This document shows, in pieces, positions 34,043 to 41,851 of a stretch of DNA of 64,000 nt. The notes beneath the pieces are model-generated. The model made no database searches. It was not told where the DNA came from and saw nothing but the letters and a program-made list of their open reading frames with translations. The stretch comes from [Mycobacterium] zoologicum (GTDB lineage Bacteria; Actinomycetota; Actinomycetes; Mycobacteriales; Mycobacteriaceae), in NCBI RefSeq assembly GCF_020172665.1, contig NZ_CP083985.1, positions 215,490 through 279,489 on the forward strand. Reading direction: 5' to 3'. The number at the start of each line of letters is the position of its first letter. Within the stretch, counting starts at the first letter, position 1. A program made the position numbers and the translations under genes.

Positions 34043-35126
34043 TGACGGTGTTCCTGCATCGCGGGGTGTGCCAGGCCTGGTTGGCCATGGTTATCGGGCG
34101 GGCGTTCCCGGGCGTGGCGGCATTGACGATGATCGTGGTGATGTCGTTGAGGCCGGGGAAGAATCCCGTCACGTTCAGGTCGCAGACGTAGGCGGCGCCG
34201 TAGGCGCCCTCACCGAACGGCCGGGCCAGGCCCTTGAGCAGCAGTGGCAGGTTGGCGCCGGTGAACGCCAACTGCGGCTCGATCCCGGCCATGTGCTTGC
34301 TGAAGCCGGGCTCCCGGTTGATCATCTCCTCCAGCGACGGGACGACCTCGTCGGCGATCGTCGACAGCCGCCGGGTCACCTGGGCCAGCGAGCCCACCGA
34401 GGACTGCAGGGCGGGGCGCCGCGAATCGAGGTCGGCGACCGCGAGCCGGGCCTGGGTCAGGGCGTGGTCGAGCTGATCGTTCTGCCCGGCGACGGTGCCG
34501 GTGAGCCGGTTCAGGCTGGTGATCAGGTCACCGAGCATCTCGTCGCGTCCGGCCAGCGTGGCCGTCAGCGTCGAGGACTGGGCCACCAGGTCGGTGATCG
34601 AGGCCTGGTCGCCCTGCAGTGACTGCAGCACACCGCGGGTCAGGTCGTCGGCCTGTTTGGGGTTCAGCAGCGACATCAGCGGTTTGAAGCCGTTGAGCAG
34701 CAGCCCGACGTCGAACGACGGCTCGGTGTGCTCGACGCTCAGCACGCTGCCCTTGGGCAGCAATCGTTCCTGCTCGGGGCCCCCCTGCCCTGCGCCCAGT
34801 GACAGCCCGAGGTACCGCTGCCCGATGATGTTCTGATACGTCACCGAGGCTACGGTGTTGGTGAACAGCTTCTGGTCGCTCTGGACGATGAACGAGACCT
34901 TGGCGAGCTTGCCGTCGAGTGCGACCTTCTCGACCCGGCCCACCCGGACCCCGGCCATCCGAACGTCGTCGCCCTCGCGCAGCCCGTACGCATCGGTGAA
35001 CACCGCCGCATACGGCGTCGTCGCGCCGGCCACATCCCGGCGCAGCGTGGCGTAGACCAGCCAGGTCAGCACCATCGAGATGACCATGAAAAGGGACAGG
35101 CCGATCAGCGGGCCGCGGAATCTCAC
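34035..35126 (-). CDS. MceB-type protein of second mce operon
   Basis: A 363-residue Mce protein. The membrane anchor is GLSLFMVISMVLTWLVYATL; the MCE domain follows with LREGDDVRMAGVRVGRVEKV and IIGQRYLGLSL; the tunnel-forming part continues to a C-terminus containing YVCDLNVTGFFPGL. The frame is intact, overlapping mceA at its start by 4 bp and mceC at its end by 8 bp. Confidence 0.88.
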   Translation of the reverse strand: MRFRGPLIGLSLFMVISMVLTWLVYATLRRDVAGATTPYAAVFTDAYGLREGDDVRMAGVRVGRVEKVALDGKLAKVSFIVQSDQKLFTNTVASVTYQNIIGQRYLGLSLGAGQGGPEQERLLPKGSVLSVEHTEPSFDVGLLLNGFKPLMSLLNPKQADDLTRGVLQSLQGDQASITDLVAQSSTLTATLAGRDEMLGDLITSLNRLTGTVAGQNDQLDHALTQARLAVADLDSRRPALQSSVGSLAQVTRRLSTIADEVVPSLEEMINREPGFSKHMAGIEPQLAFTGANLPLLLKGLARPFGEGAYGAAYVCDLNVTGFFPGLNDITTIIVNAATPGNARPITMANQAWHTPRCRNTVNG

Positions 35127-36721
35127 TTGTGGCCCCCCTTTCCGGCGGCGGCGAAGGACACCGCGGTGCCGCGCGCCACCGGGCCCAGCAGCAGTTGGGT
35201 GGCCACCGACGCCGGTTCACGCTGCCCGGTGATCAGGCCGAGCTGGTTGCGTTCGGTCTGGCTGCCGACCGGTCCGACGTTGCCGCCGTAGGACGCCGGT
35301 GCCGCGGGGCCCGCGGGTGCCACCGGGGCGGCCGGCTGCCACTCCGGGGCGTGCGGCTGCGACGGGATGGGCGGCTCGGGCGGTGGCGGCGGGCCGAGGT
35401 CCAGCGGGTCGGCGGTGCTGGGGATCTGCGGGGCCGGGCCGGTCCACCACGGCAGCGGCGGGTTGGTGTCCTCGAGGCTGGGGTTGGGTCGCAACAGCGG
35501 CGGCCCGACCGCACGCAGGTTCCCGTCGGGCCCGATCTCGGTGCCCGCCGGCGGTTCCAGCCCGGCCGGGAACTTGTAGTTCTGCGGCAGCATGTTCTCG
35601 GGCAGCTCGGAGCGCACCTCGATCATCGGCGCGGTGAAGCAGCTCGGTCCCTTCAGCTCGCCGTAGCGCGGGCAGTCCGCCCGGGTGTAGGTGTGCTGCG
35701 GGGTGAACGAGATGCTGGTCCGCATGTTGTTGGAGATCAGGTCGGGGTTGTAGACCTCTTCGAAGAACTTGTCCGACAACCGGTTGACCCGGGTGAAGAT
35801 CGGTACGAACTTGTCGGCGTTGTTGGCGAGCACCCCCAGTACCGGGGTGAGGTCGTGAGTGATCGCGATGAGCTGGTCGATGTGGTTGTCGAAAGCCTGG
35901 CGGGCTACGCCAACGGTGTGCTGACCCCCGCCGACCAGTGACTTCAGCTCGGCGCGCTTCTGGGCGAAGGCGCGCATCGGTTCGACGGCCTGGTGCAGCG
36001 CGTCGACAAGATCCGGCGCGGTGGCCTGCAGGCCACCGGTGGCGTCGAGCAGTGCCGAGACCGTCGACGGCCCGGGTTCGGTGGCGACGATCCCGTTGAG
36101 CTGGTCGAGGATCTTGGACATGTGCGCGCCGGTCTGGAGCAGCTTGACCCGGCGGTTGTCGGTGGCCGCGCCGACGGCCGCCAGCAGGCCCAGGCTGTGG
36201 TCTTCACGGCTGCGGCCGGTCGCGGCGAGGATGTCGCGCAGCTTGGACACGGTGGTCTGGAAGATCACCGTGGACAGATCGCCGTTCTCGGCGATGTGAC
36301 TGCCGGTGCGGATCGTGGTCCCGGTAGCGCCCCCGGAGTCGACGAGCTGAATCGAGGACACAGCGAAGACGTTCGAGGGCACCACCCGGGCGGTCACCGA
36401 GCCGGGGATGTCCTTGGCGTACTCCGGCTTGAGATTGATGTGCACGTAGTTGGGCTTGCCGTAGGCCGCCGGGATCACGTCGGTGACGCTGCCGACCAGC
36501 AGGCCGTGGTACTTGACGTCGGACTGGGCGGGCAGCCCGTCGCCGACGTTGATCAGGTCGGCCACCACCCGGACGTAGGAGTTGAGCGCGCCGGTGGACT
36601 TGGCGAGCAGGCCCGCGGTGGCGATCGCGATCACCGTCAGCACCGCGATACCCGCACCGAGCAGTTGGCGTTCGGTGGGGCCGCGGCCGTCGAGATCCAG
36701 TGAATTGGGCACTTCAGCCAC
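35123..36721 (-). CDS. MceA-type protein of second mce operon, Pro-rich tail
   Basis: A 532-residue Mce protein. The anchor LLGAGIAVLTVIAIATAGLLA is followed by the MCE domain (LPAQSDVKYHGLLVGSVTDV; FAVSSIQLVD), a long helical domain, and a Pro-rich tail from about residue 400 onward with PPLPWW and PPPPEPPIP. In this operon the long tail is on MceA, whereas in mce1 it is on Mce1C and Mce1D. Start ATG at 36721 overlaps the upstream yrbE gene by 8 bp. Confidence 0.88.
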   Translation of the reverse strand: MAEVPNSLDLDGRGPTERQLLGAGIAVLTVIAIATAGLLAKSTGALNSYVRVVADLINVGDGLPAQSDVKYHGLLVGSVTDVIPAAYGKPNYVHINLKPEYAKDIPGSVTARVVPSNVFAVSSIQLVDSGGATGTTIRTGSHIAENGDLSTVIFQTTVSKLRDILAATGRSREDHSLGLLAAVGAATDNRRVKLLQTGAHMSKILDQLNGIVATEPGPSTVSALLDATGGLQATAPDLVDALHQAVEPMRAFAQKRAELKSLVGGGQHTVGVARQAFDNHIDQLIAITHDLTPVLGVLANNADKFVPIFTRVNRLSDKFFEEVYNPDLISNNMRTSISFTPQHTYTRADCPRYGELKGPSCFTAPMIEVRSELPENMLPQNYKFPAGLEPPAGTEIGPDGNLRAVGPPLLRPNPSLEDTNPPLPWWTGPAPQIPSTADPLDLGPPPPPEPPIPSQPHAPEWQPAAPVAPAGPAAPASYGGNVGPVGSQTERNQLGLITGQREPASVATQLLLGPVARGTAVSFAAAGKGGHK

Positions 36722-37571
36722 CGAACCTGGCGCCGGCGTCGATGCTCCACAGCGCCATGGTCAGCAGCATGTTGACCATGATCACGATGGTGATGGAGGC
36801 CCGCATGGCGCGCCCGGCGGCCACCCCGACACCCTCCGGGCCGCCGGCGGCATAGAAGCCGTAGTAACACTGCACGGTGGAGGCCAGCCAGACGAACACC
36901 ACGCACTTGATCACCGAGTAGACGATGTCGGTGCCGGACAGCATCATCGTGAAGTAGTGCTGGTAGGGCCCGATGGAGCCGCCGCTGATCACACCGGTGA
37001 CCACCTGACAGGTCAGGTAGGTGATGGCCAGGCAGGCCACATACAGCGGGATCACCGCGATGGTCGCGGCCAGCAGCCGGGTGGTGACCAGATACGGAAT
37101 CGGCTTGATCGCAATGGATTCCAGGGCGTCGATCTCCTCGGCGATGCGCATGGCGCCCAACTGCGCGGTGAACCGGCAGCCGGCCTGCATGGCGAACGCC
37201 AACGACGCCATGATCGGCGCCAGCTCGCGGGTGTTGACCAGTGAGGAGATGATGCCGGTGGCCGGGCCGAGCCCGAGCAGGTTCAGGAAGTTATAGCCCT
37301 CGATGGCCACCAGCGCGCCCGCGGTGAACCCGAGCACCACGGCCACCCCGGCGGTGCCCCCGCCGACCACGATCGAGCCGTTGCCCCAGGCGATGTCGGA
37401 CAGCAGCCGCAGGAACTCCTTGCGGTAATGCCGCAGCACGGTCGGGAGTCCGGCGGCGGCGCGGCCGAAGAACACCAGCATGTGCCCGAGCCGGACGGTG
37501 GGTTCGGAGATCAGCCGGTAGGCGCGCAGCAGCGGGCGCACGATGAGCGGGACGTAGGGGGAGGCCGTCAT
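36714..37571 (-). CDS. MlaE-type permease YrbE-B of second mce operon
   Basis: A 285-residue MlaE-family permease with about five membrane segments. The core AMQAGCRFTAQLGAMRIAEEIDALESIAIKPIPYL carries the EEIDAL coupling-helix motif. The order yrbEA-yrbEB-mceA-F is standard. It begins three bases after the upstream yrbE stop and overlaps mceA. It would form the permease dimer with the neighbouring YrbE-A protein. Confidence 0.9.
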   Translation of the reverse strand: MTASPYVPLIVRPLLRAYRLISEPTVRLGHMLVFFGRAAAGLPTVLRHYRKEFLRLLSDIAWGNGSIVVGGGTAGVAVVLGFTAGALVAIEGYNFLNLLGLGPATGIISSLVNTRELAPIMASLAFAMQAGCRFTAQLGAMRIAEEIDALESIAIKPIPYLVTTRLLAATIAVIPLYVACLAITYLTCQVVTGVISGGSIGPYQHYFTMMLSGTDIVYSVIKCVVFVWLASTVQCYYGFYAAGGPEGVGVAAGRAMRASITIVIMVNMLLTMALWSIDAGARFGG

Positions 37572-37574
37572 GTC

Positions 37575-38435
37575 CTACAGGCCCGTCCGCGGGTACAGCA
37601 CGTTGTAGAGCTCGCTGATGCCGACGTTGACGATCATCAGGACCAGGATCGACTCGACCACCGAGGCGTTCACCGAGTTGGCCACCCCGGCCGGCCCGCC
37701 GCGGGTGGACAGGCCCTTCTGGCAGGAGACCACCGCCACGATCGCGCCGTAGATCACGGCCTTGATCAACGCCACGATCATGTCGCCGGTGGTGGCGAAG
37801 GAGGAGAAGGTCGCCACGAAGCTGCCCGGCGCACCCTTCTGGAAGTAGACGTTGAACAGATAGCTGGCCAGGAATCCGACGAAGCAGGTGATACCGGTCA
37901 GGGCGACACCGATCATGATGGCCGCACCGAAGCGCGGGACCACCAGTCGCCGGATCACCGAAACGCCCATCACCTCCATGGCGTCGGTCTCCTCGCGCAT
38001 GGTGCGCGAGCCCAGGTCGGCGGTGATCGCCGAACCGACCGCGGCGGCCATCAGCATGGCCGCCACCAGCGAGGCGGCCTGGCGGATGACGGCCAGGCCG
38101 GCCGCCGCACCGGCCAGCGAGGTGGCGCCCACCTGATTGGCCAGCAGCGCGAACTGGATAGACAGCGTCACCCCGATGGGCAGCGCCACCAGGATGGTCG
38201 GCAGCACCGCGGTGTTGGCCATGAACGCGCTCTGCCGAACGAACTCACCCCACTGGAACCGGCCGCCGAACAGGTCGGCGAAGAAGTACTGCACGGTGCG
38301 CACCGCCAGCACGCACTGCTCGCCGACGGTGGTCAGCGACGCCAGCGGGTGGCGTTTGGTATAGCCGGTGGTCCAGTCCTCGATGGCGGCCAGGCCGTCG
38401 AGGCCGGGGGAGTCCAGCTCATCGTGGGTGGTCAT
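37575..38435 (-). CDS. MlaE-type permease YrbE-A, first gene of second mce operon
   Basis: A 286-residue MlaE-family permease. A polar N-terminus of about 25 residues is followed by hydrophobic segments and the block AAVGSAITADLGSRTMREETDAMEVMGV, whose coupling motif is EETDAMEVMG rather than EEIDAMEVLG. The sequence is clearly different from YrbE1A, and the operon does not look like mce1 or mce4; mce5- to mce8-type operons of fast growers are the likely relatives, but I cannot assign a number. Its promoter lies in 38436-38704. Confidence 0.9.
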   Translation of the reverse strand: MTTHDELDSPGLDGLAAIEDWTTGYTKRHPLASLTTVGEQCVLAVRTVQYFFADLFGGRFQWGEFVRQSAFMANTAVLPTILVALPIGVTLSIQFALLANQVGATSLAGAAAGLAVIRQAASLVAAMLMAAAVGSAITADLGSRTMREETDAMEVMGVSVIRRLVVPRFGAAIMIGVALTGITCFVGFLASYLFNVYFQKGAPGSFVATFSSFATTGDMIVALIKAVIYGAIVAVVSCQKGLSTRGGPAGVANSVNASVVESILVLMIVNVGISELYNVLYPRTGL

Positions 38436-38520
38436 CGGTCACCGACCCTCGGCCTGACCAGGGCCGGCGTAGCCGAGCGCGTCGCGGGCCGAGGATCCAT
38501 GGCGGACATGCTAGCCAGCG

Positions 38521-38540
38521 TTCTTACTGCGGGGTAAGAA
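38521..38540. promoter_or_regulatory. 20-bp palindrome upstream of the second mce operon
   Basis: TTCTTACTGCGGGGTAAGAA has perfect 7-bp arms TTCTTAC/GTAAGAA around a six-base spacer. It lies 86 bp from the yrbE start inside a 269-bp divergent intergenic region. The size and AT-rich arms in GC-rich DNA fit a dimeric repressor operator such as TetR or GntR type. The regulator is unknown. Confidence 0.5.
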
Positions 38541-38640
38541 ACAACGATTCCCGGGCCCCCTCCATCCGGCCAATGATGTCGGACACGATGCCGTGCCACA
38601 GTGCTTCCGGCAACATGACTGGGGTTATGGCGGGTTACCG

Positions 38641-38655
38641 TTCAGTAGAACTGAA
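38641..38655. promoter_or_regulatory. 15-bp palindrome upstream of the secreted-protein/mas genes
   Basis: TTCAGTAGAACTGAA has perfect 6-bp arms TTCAGT/ACTGAA and a three-base spacer. It stands about 38 bp before a possible -10 (GATACT, 38693-38698), so it would cover the -35 region of the rightward promoter at 38705. It differs from the 38521 palindrome, suggesting two regulators in the same divergent region. Confidence 0.45.
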
Positions 38656-38704
38656 TTCGTGGATTTCGGCGCTGTGAATCGTCGCCGATGGCGATACTCG
38701 ACCC

Positions 38705-39265
38705 GTGCGTCAATGGTGGGCGGTTGCCCGTGGTGTGGTCGTCGGGATGGCGGCCGCCGCCGCGCTGGTGCCGGCCTCGGCTGACCCGGGTTTCACCCCG
38801 GGGCCCACCGACTGGTCGCCGCACATGGATTTCTGGCCGTACAACACCTTCACCTACCAGGTCACCCCCGAGATGATCGGCGGCATGTCGGACTCCTGCC
38901 AATGGTTCGACGCGCGATTCGATCCGCTGATGGGCCAGATCAACGACTTCAACCGCAACCTCGCTGACCGTCATGACGTCTACGCCGGCGTGCAGTCGCA
39001 GGCCGATGGGGTGGTCGCCGGCATCGACCGGGCGACCGGGTTCCTGGCACCGCGCCTGCAGCCGCTGACCATCCGCAACACTCCGGATAACTACGGCCCG
39101 TATTCGCCGATCTACGGCGGCGAACAGTTGACCGGCGTGCTGTTTCAGCTGTCCCGGATCGCCGACAGTATCCGGAACAAACAGCCGGCGGGATTCACCC
39201 GTCCCCACATCGATTCGGCCGCCGGCTGGGGTGCCGCACTGCGGAACTCCGGGGCCTGCACCTGA
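38705..39265 (+). CDS. secreted protein of unknown function beside the mce operon
   Basis: A 186-residue exported protein with signal peptide VARGVVVGMAAAAALVPASA and a mature part of about 160 residues. Visible features are a Pro/Trp-rich start (PTDWSPHMDFWPYNTF), Cys in DSCQWFDARF and a C-terminal Cys (SGACT), which could form a disulfide. I do not recognise the family. The GTG start lies six bases after GATACT. It is divergent from the second mce operon and 36 bp upstream of a mas gene, so a role with that transporter is plausible but unproven. Confidence 0.72.
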   Translation: MRQWWAVARGVVVGMAAAAALVPASADPGFTPGPTDWSPHMDFWPYNTFTYQVTPEMIGGMSDSCQWFDARFDPLMGQINDFNRNLADRHDVYAGVQSQADGVVAGIDRATGFLAPRLQPLTIRNTPDNYGPYSPIYGGEQLTGVLFQLSRIADSIRNKQPAGFTRPHIDSAAGWGAALRNSGACT

Positions 39266-39301
39266 GCGCGGGCCGCCACGGCGTGAGGTAGGTTCTCTCA
39301 G

Positions 39302-39895
39302 ATGTCGGAGGAGACGGATTCGGTCGGCGAGGACACCGTCGCGGCCGTCGAGCCCGAATCCGAGCCCGTCGCCGAGGAATCCATCGAGGTATCCACCGAT
39401 GAAGCTCGTCCGGCCCGATCCCGCCGGCTACCTCGGCGGTGGATCGCCGCGGCGGTGCTGGCACTGGGCCTGATCGGGGCCGGTTATGAGGGCTGGCTGC
39501 TGTACGACCACCATCAGCGGACGGTGGCGGCCGCGCAGGCGCTCGACGCCGCCGAGCGGTACACGCTGAGGCTGACCGGGGTGGACCCGGCCTCCATCGA
39601 CAAGAACTTCGCCGAGGTGATCGACGGCGCCACCGGCGAATTCAAGGACATGTACTCGGCGTCCGCCGAGCAACTGCGCCAGCTGCTGATCGAGAACAAG
39701 GCGACCGCGCACGGCACCGTCATCGACTCGGCGGTGAAGTCCGCGACCAAGAACAAGGTCGAGGTGCTGCTGTTCGTCGACCAGTCGGTGAGCAACAAGG
39801 CGTCGCCGCAGGCCAAGATCGACCGCAGCCGCATCGTCATGACCATGGAGAAGGTGAACGGCCGCTGGCTGGCCGCCAAGGTCGACATGCCCTGA
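39302..39895 (+). CDS. Mce-associated membrane protein (Mas), second copy
   Basis: A 197-residue Mas protein: acidic N-terminus of about 35 residues, RRLPRRWIAAAVLALGLIGAGYEGWLL as basic flank plus membrane helix, then an outer NTF2-like domain. QLRQLLIENKATAHGTV and MTMEKVNGRWLAAKVDMP closely match the copy at 28748-29353. The ATG follows TAGGTT by seven bases, so it may have its own leaderless promoter rather than being co-transcribed with 38705. Confidence 0.86.
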   Translation: MSEETDSVGEDTVAAVEPESEPVAEESIEVSTDEARPARSRRLPRRWIAAAVLALGLIGAGYEGWLLYDHHQRTVAAAQALDAAERYTLRLTGVDPASIDKNFAEVIDGATGEFKDMYSASAEQLRQLLIENKATAHGTVIDSAVKSATKNKVEVLLFVDQSVSNKASPQAKIDRSRIVMTMEKVNGRWLAAKVDMP

Positions 39896-39907
39896 ACGAG
39901 GGCTGTC

Positions 39908-40996
39908 TTAGTTGAACGCCAACCAGCTGGGCAGTGCGCGCTCGTGGGCGTCGCACAGCACCTGGGCGTGGTCGCAGGATCCGCGCGGCGTACCGGCACC
40001 GGTCCACATGCCGCCGGCGTCGCGGCGCAGCACGACCGCGGACGACGTGCCGCCGTCGAGCAGGACGGCGTGGTCGCTGCCCAGACCTCGGAACAGGTCC
40101 TGCATGTTGTCGGGTGTGTAGCTGCCGCCCTGAAAGATGTACATCTCGTCTTTGGCCCGCGAATAGCCCAACGCCGTGCGTGCCGCGCTCGGCCCGCCGT
40201 CGTTGAGCTGCCCGGTGACCCCCGGGGCCAGCAAGCCCAGCCCGCTCACCGCGACGAACCGCTCCCCGCGTTCCACCAGTCCGGTGATCGTCGGTCCGGC
40301 CGCGTCGTAGTCTCCGCCGTCGCGGCCGCCGCGCGGCCACAACACATACGGTGCACCTCGCGTCGGCAGGATCATCGTGGTCAGCGTCGACCAATGCTCG
40401 TTGCCGCCGGACAGTCCCTGCTTGCCGGCGTAGGGGATGGTGCCGGTGACCGCAATGTTGGCCCGGCCGTTGCCGCGGGTGTTGTCGACATAGGTACCCA
40501 GCGGGGAACTGCAATTGGTGGTCCGCCAGGATCCGCCCCGCTGGCCGCGGATGTCGAAGAAGTTGGCGTTGATCGCCACCGTCGGCCGGCCCAGTATCTG
40601 CCAGGCCTGCAGCGGCGCATACACCTCGGACGCCTGAATCAGCCCGTCTCCGGTCCGGGCCCGCGGATCGCGTTCGCAGCGGCTCTGAGAACCACTGTGA
40701 CTGTCGACCAGTAGGTGCGGCTCGATGCGCTGCGAGGCCGCCTTGAGGACCACCAGGTGCCCACCGCTGGACATCTCATACCAGTCGCCGGCGGCATTGA
40801 GCATCGGTGTCGGATGCCCGCCGCCGAAGTTGTACACCAGGTAGGAGCCCGGGGTGCGGGCGATCGCGGCGGCCAACTGGTCTTGGGCGGCACCCCGCGC
40901 GGTCGGTTGGCCGGGGCCGAACGCCAGGGTTGCGCAGAGCAGCACAGCGCTGCAGCAGGCCGCCGTGCGGCGCGCGAAAGCCACTGGAGTCCACAT
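39908..40996 (-). CDS. secreted phosphodiester glycosidase-like (NAGPA domain) protein
   Basis: A 362-residue exported protein. The signal peptide is RTAACCSAVLLCATLAFGPG. The mature part carries the phosphodiester glycosidase (NAGPA/DUF2233) core: AINANFFDIRGQRGG, the GYSRAKDEMYIF strand and VLLDGGTSSAVVLRRD, the family hallmark. Relatives remove N-acetylglucosamine or other sugars from phosphodiesters, in bacteria possibly in wall-glycan turnover. The ATG at 40996 has GAAGGGA six bases upstream. Its stop is 12 bp from that of the convergent mas gene. Confidence 0.83.
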   Translation of the reverse strand: MWTPVAFARRTAACCSAVLLCATLAFGPGQPTARGAAQDQLAAAIARTPGSYLVYNFGGGHPTPMLNAAGDWYEMSSGGHLVVLKAASQRIEPHLLVDSHSGSQSRCERDPRARTGDGLIQASEVYAPLQAWQILGRPTVAINANFFDIRGQRGGSWRTTNCSSPLGTYVDNTRGNGRANIAVTGTIPYAGKQGLSGGNEHWSTLTTMILPTRGAPYVLWPRGGRDGGDYDAAGPTITGLVERGERFVAVSGLGLLAPGVTGQLNDGGPSAARTALGYSRAKDEMYIFQGGSYTPDNMQDLFRGLGSDHAVLLDGGTSSAVVLRRDAGGMWTGAGTPRGSCDHAQVLCDAHERALPSWLAFN

Positions 40997-41109
40997 TGAT
41001 CGTCCCTTCGGGCTCCGGACTGGGAGACAGCAACCTCCAACGTTAATCACAGAAACCTCAGAGGCAACGGGCGTGATCGGACTGTGCCGGATCGGTGGCG
41101 GATCGGTGA

Positions 41110-41832
41110 TCAGCCGCGCAGGCCGGTGTCCATCGCCCAGACCAGCACCTCGGCCGGCTGCGATGCGGTGATCCGGTGACCGCCGCCGCCGGTGAAGCGC
41201 ACGGCGTCGCCGGTGGCCAGCGCGCCGGAGCCCTCCAACTCGACTTGACCGGCAGCGACGAACAGGTGCGCAAACGGTGCGTCGGGCAACTAGACGCTGC
41301 CGCCGGGCTGCAGCCTGGCGACATAGAGGGTGGCGCCGGCGTTGCCGATGCTGATCGCGGCGCCGGGATCGTTGCCGGAGGCGACGGGAACCAGGGTGCC
41401 GCCGGTCAGTGCCGCGCCGATCTCCTGCTGCTGATAGCCCGGGGTGCGGCCCGGTGCGTCCGGCATGATCCACATCTGGATGAAATGCACCGGCTCGCTG
41501 AGGGATTCGTTGCACTCGGAATGCAGGATGCCGGTGCCGGCCGACATCCGCTGTGCCAGCCCGGGATGAATCACCCCGGTGTTGCCGATCGAATCGGCAT
41601 GGCTCAGCGCGCCCGAGAGAACCCAGGTGACGATCTCGGCGTCGCGGTGGGGGTGGGTATCAAACCCGGCAGCCGGTGCCACGACGTCGTCGTTGTTGAC
41701 CAGCAGCAGCCCGTGGTGGGTGTTGTCCGGGTCGTAGTAGTCGTTGAACGAGAACGAATGTCGTGACTCGAGCCAGGGCGCCCGGGTGATCGCCCGGTCG
41801 GTGGCCCGGCGTACGTCGAGCAGGCCCGTCAT
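41110..41832 (-). pseudogene. pirin-family gene interrupted by an in-frame TAG
   Basis: A 241-codon frame encoding a pirin-like bicupin (M. tuberculosis Rv0181c is 244 residues). The N-terminal cupin is complete: APWLESRHSFSFNDYYDPDN, then the metal site FDTHPHRDAEIVTWVLSGALSHAD with two His, and GTGILHSECN. One TAG at 41290-41292 (codon 181) follows LQPGGSV; the same frame resumes with LPDAPFAHLFVAAGQVELEG and ends normally at 41110. The break is a single substitution. A 180-residue product keeps the metal site but lacks most of the C-terminal cupin. A sequencing error cannot be excluded. Confidence 0.82.
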
Positions 41833-41851
41833 AGCCTCCCAGGCTAGCCCT

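Noticed and set aside
28748..38435. Assigning the second mce operon as mce4
   Set aside because: The YrbE and Mce sequences, subunit tail layout and neighbours do not look like mce4; the KstR-like box in the window is before the alcohol dehydrogenase, not before yrbE.
30239..41292. TAG recoded as a sense codon
   Set aside because: Many intact genes in the window use TAG as their true stop, and no suppressor tRNA is seen here, so genome-wide recoding is not supported.
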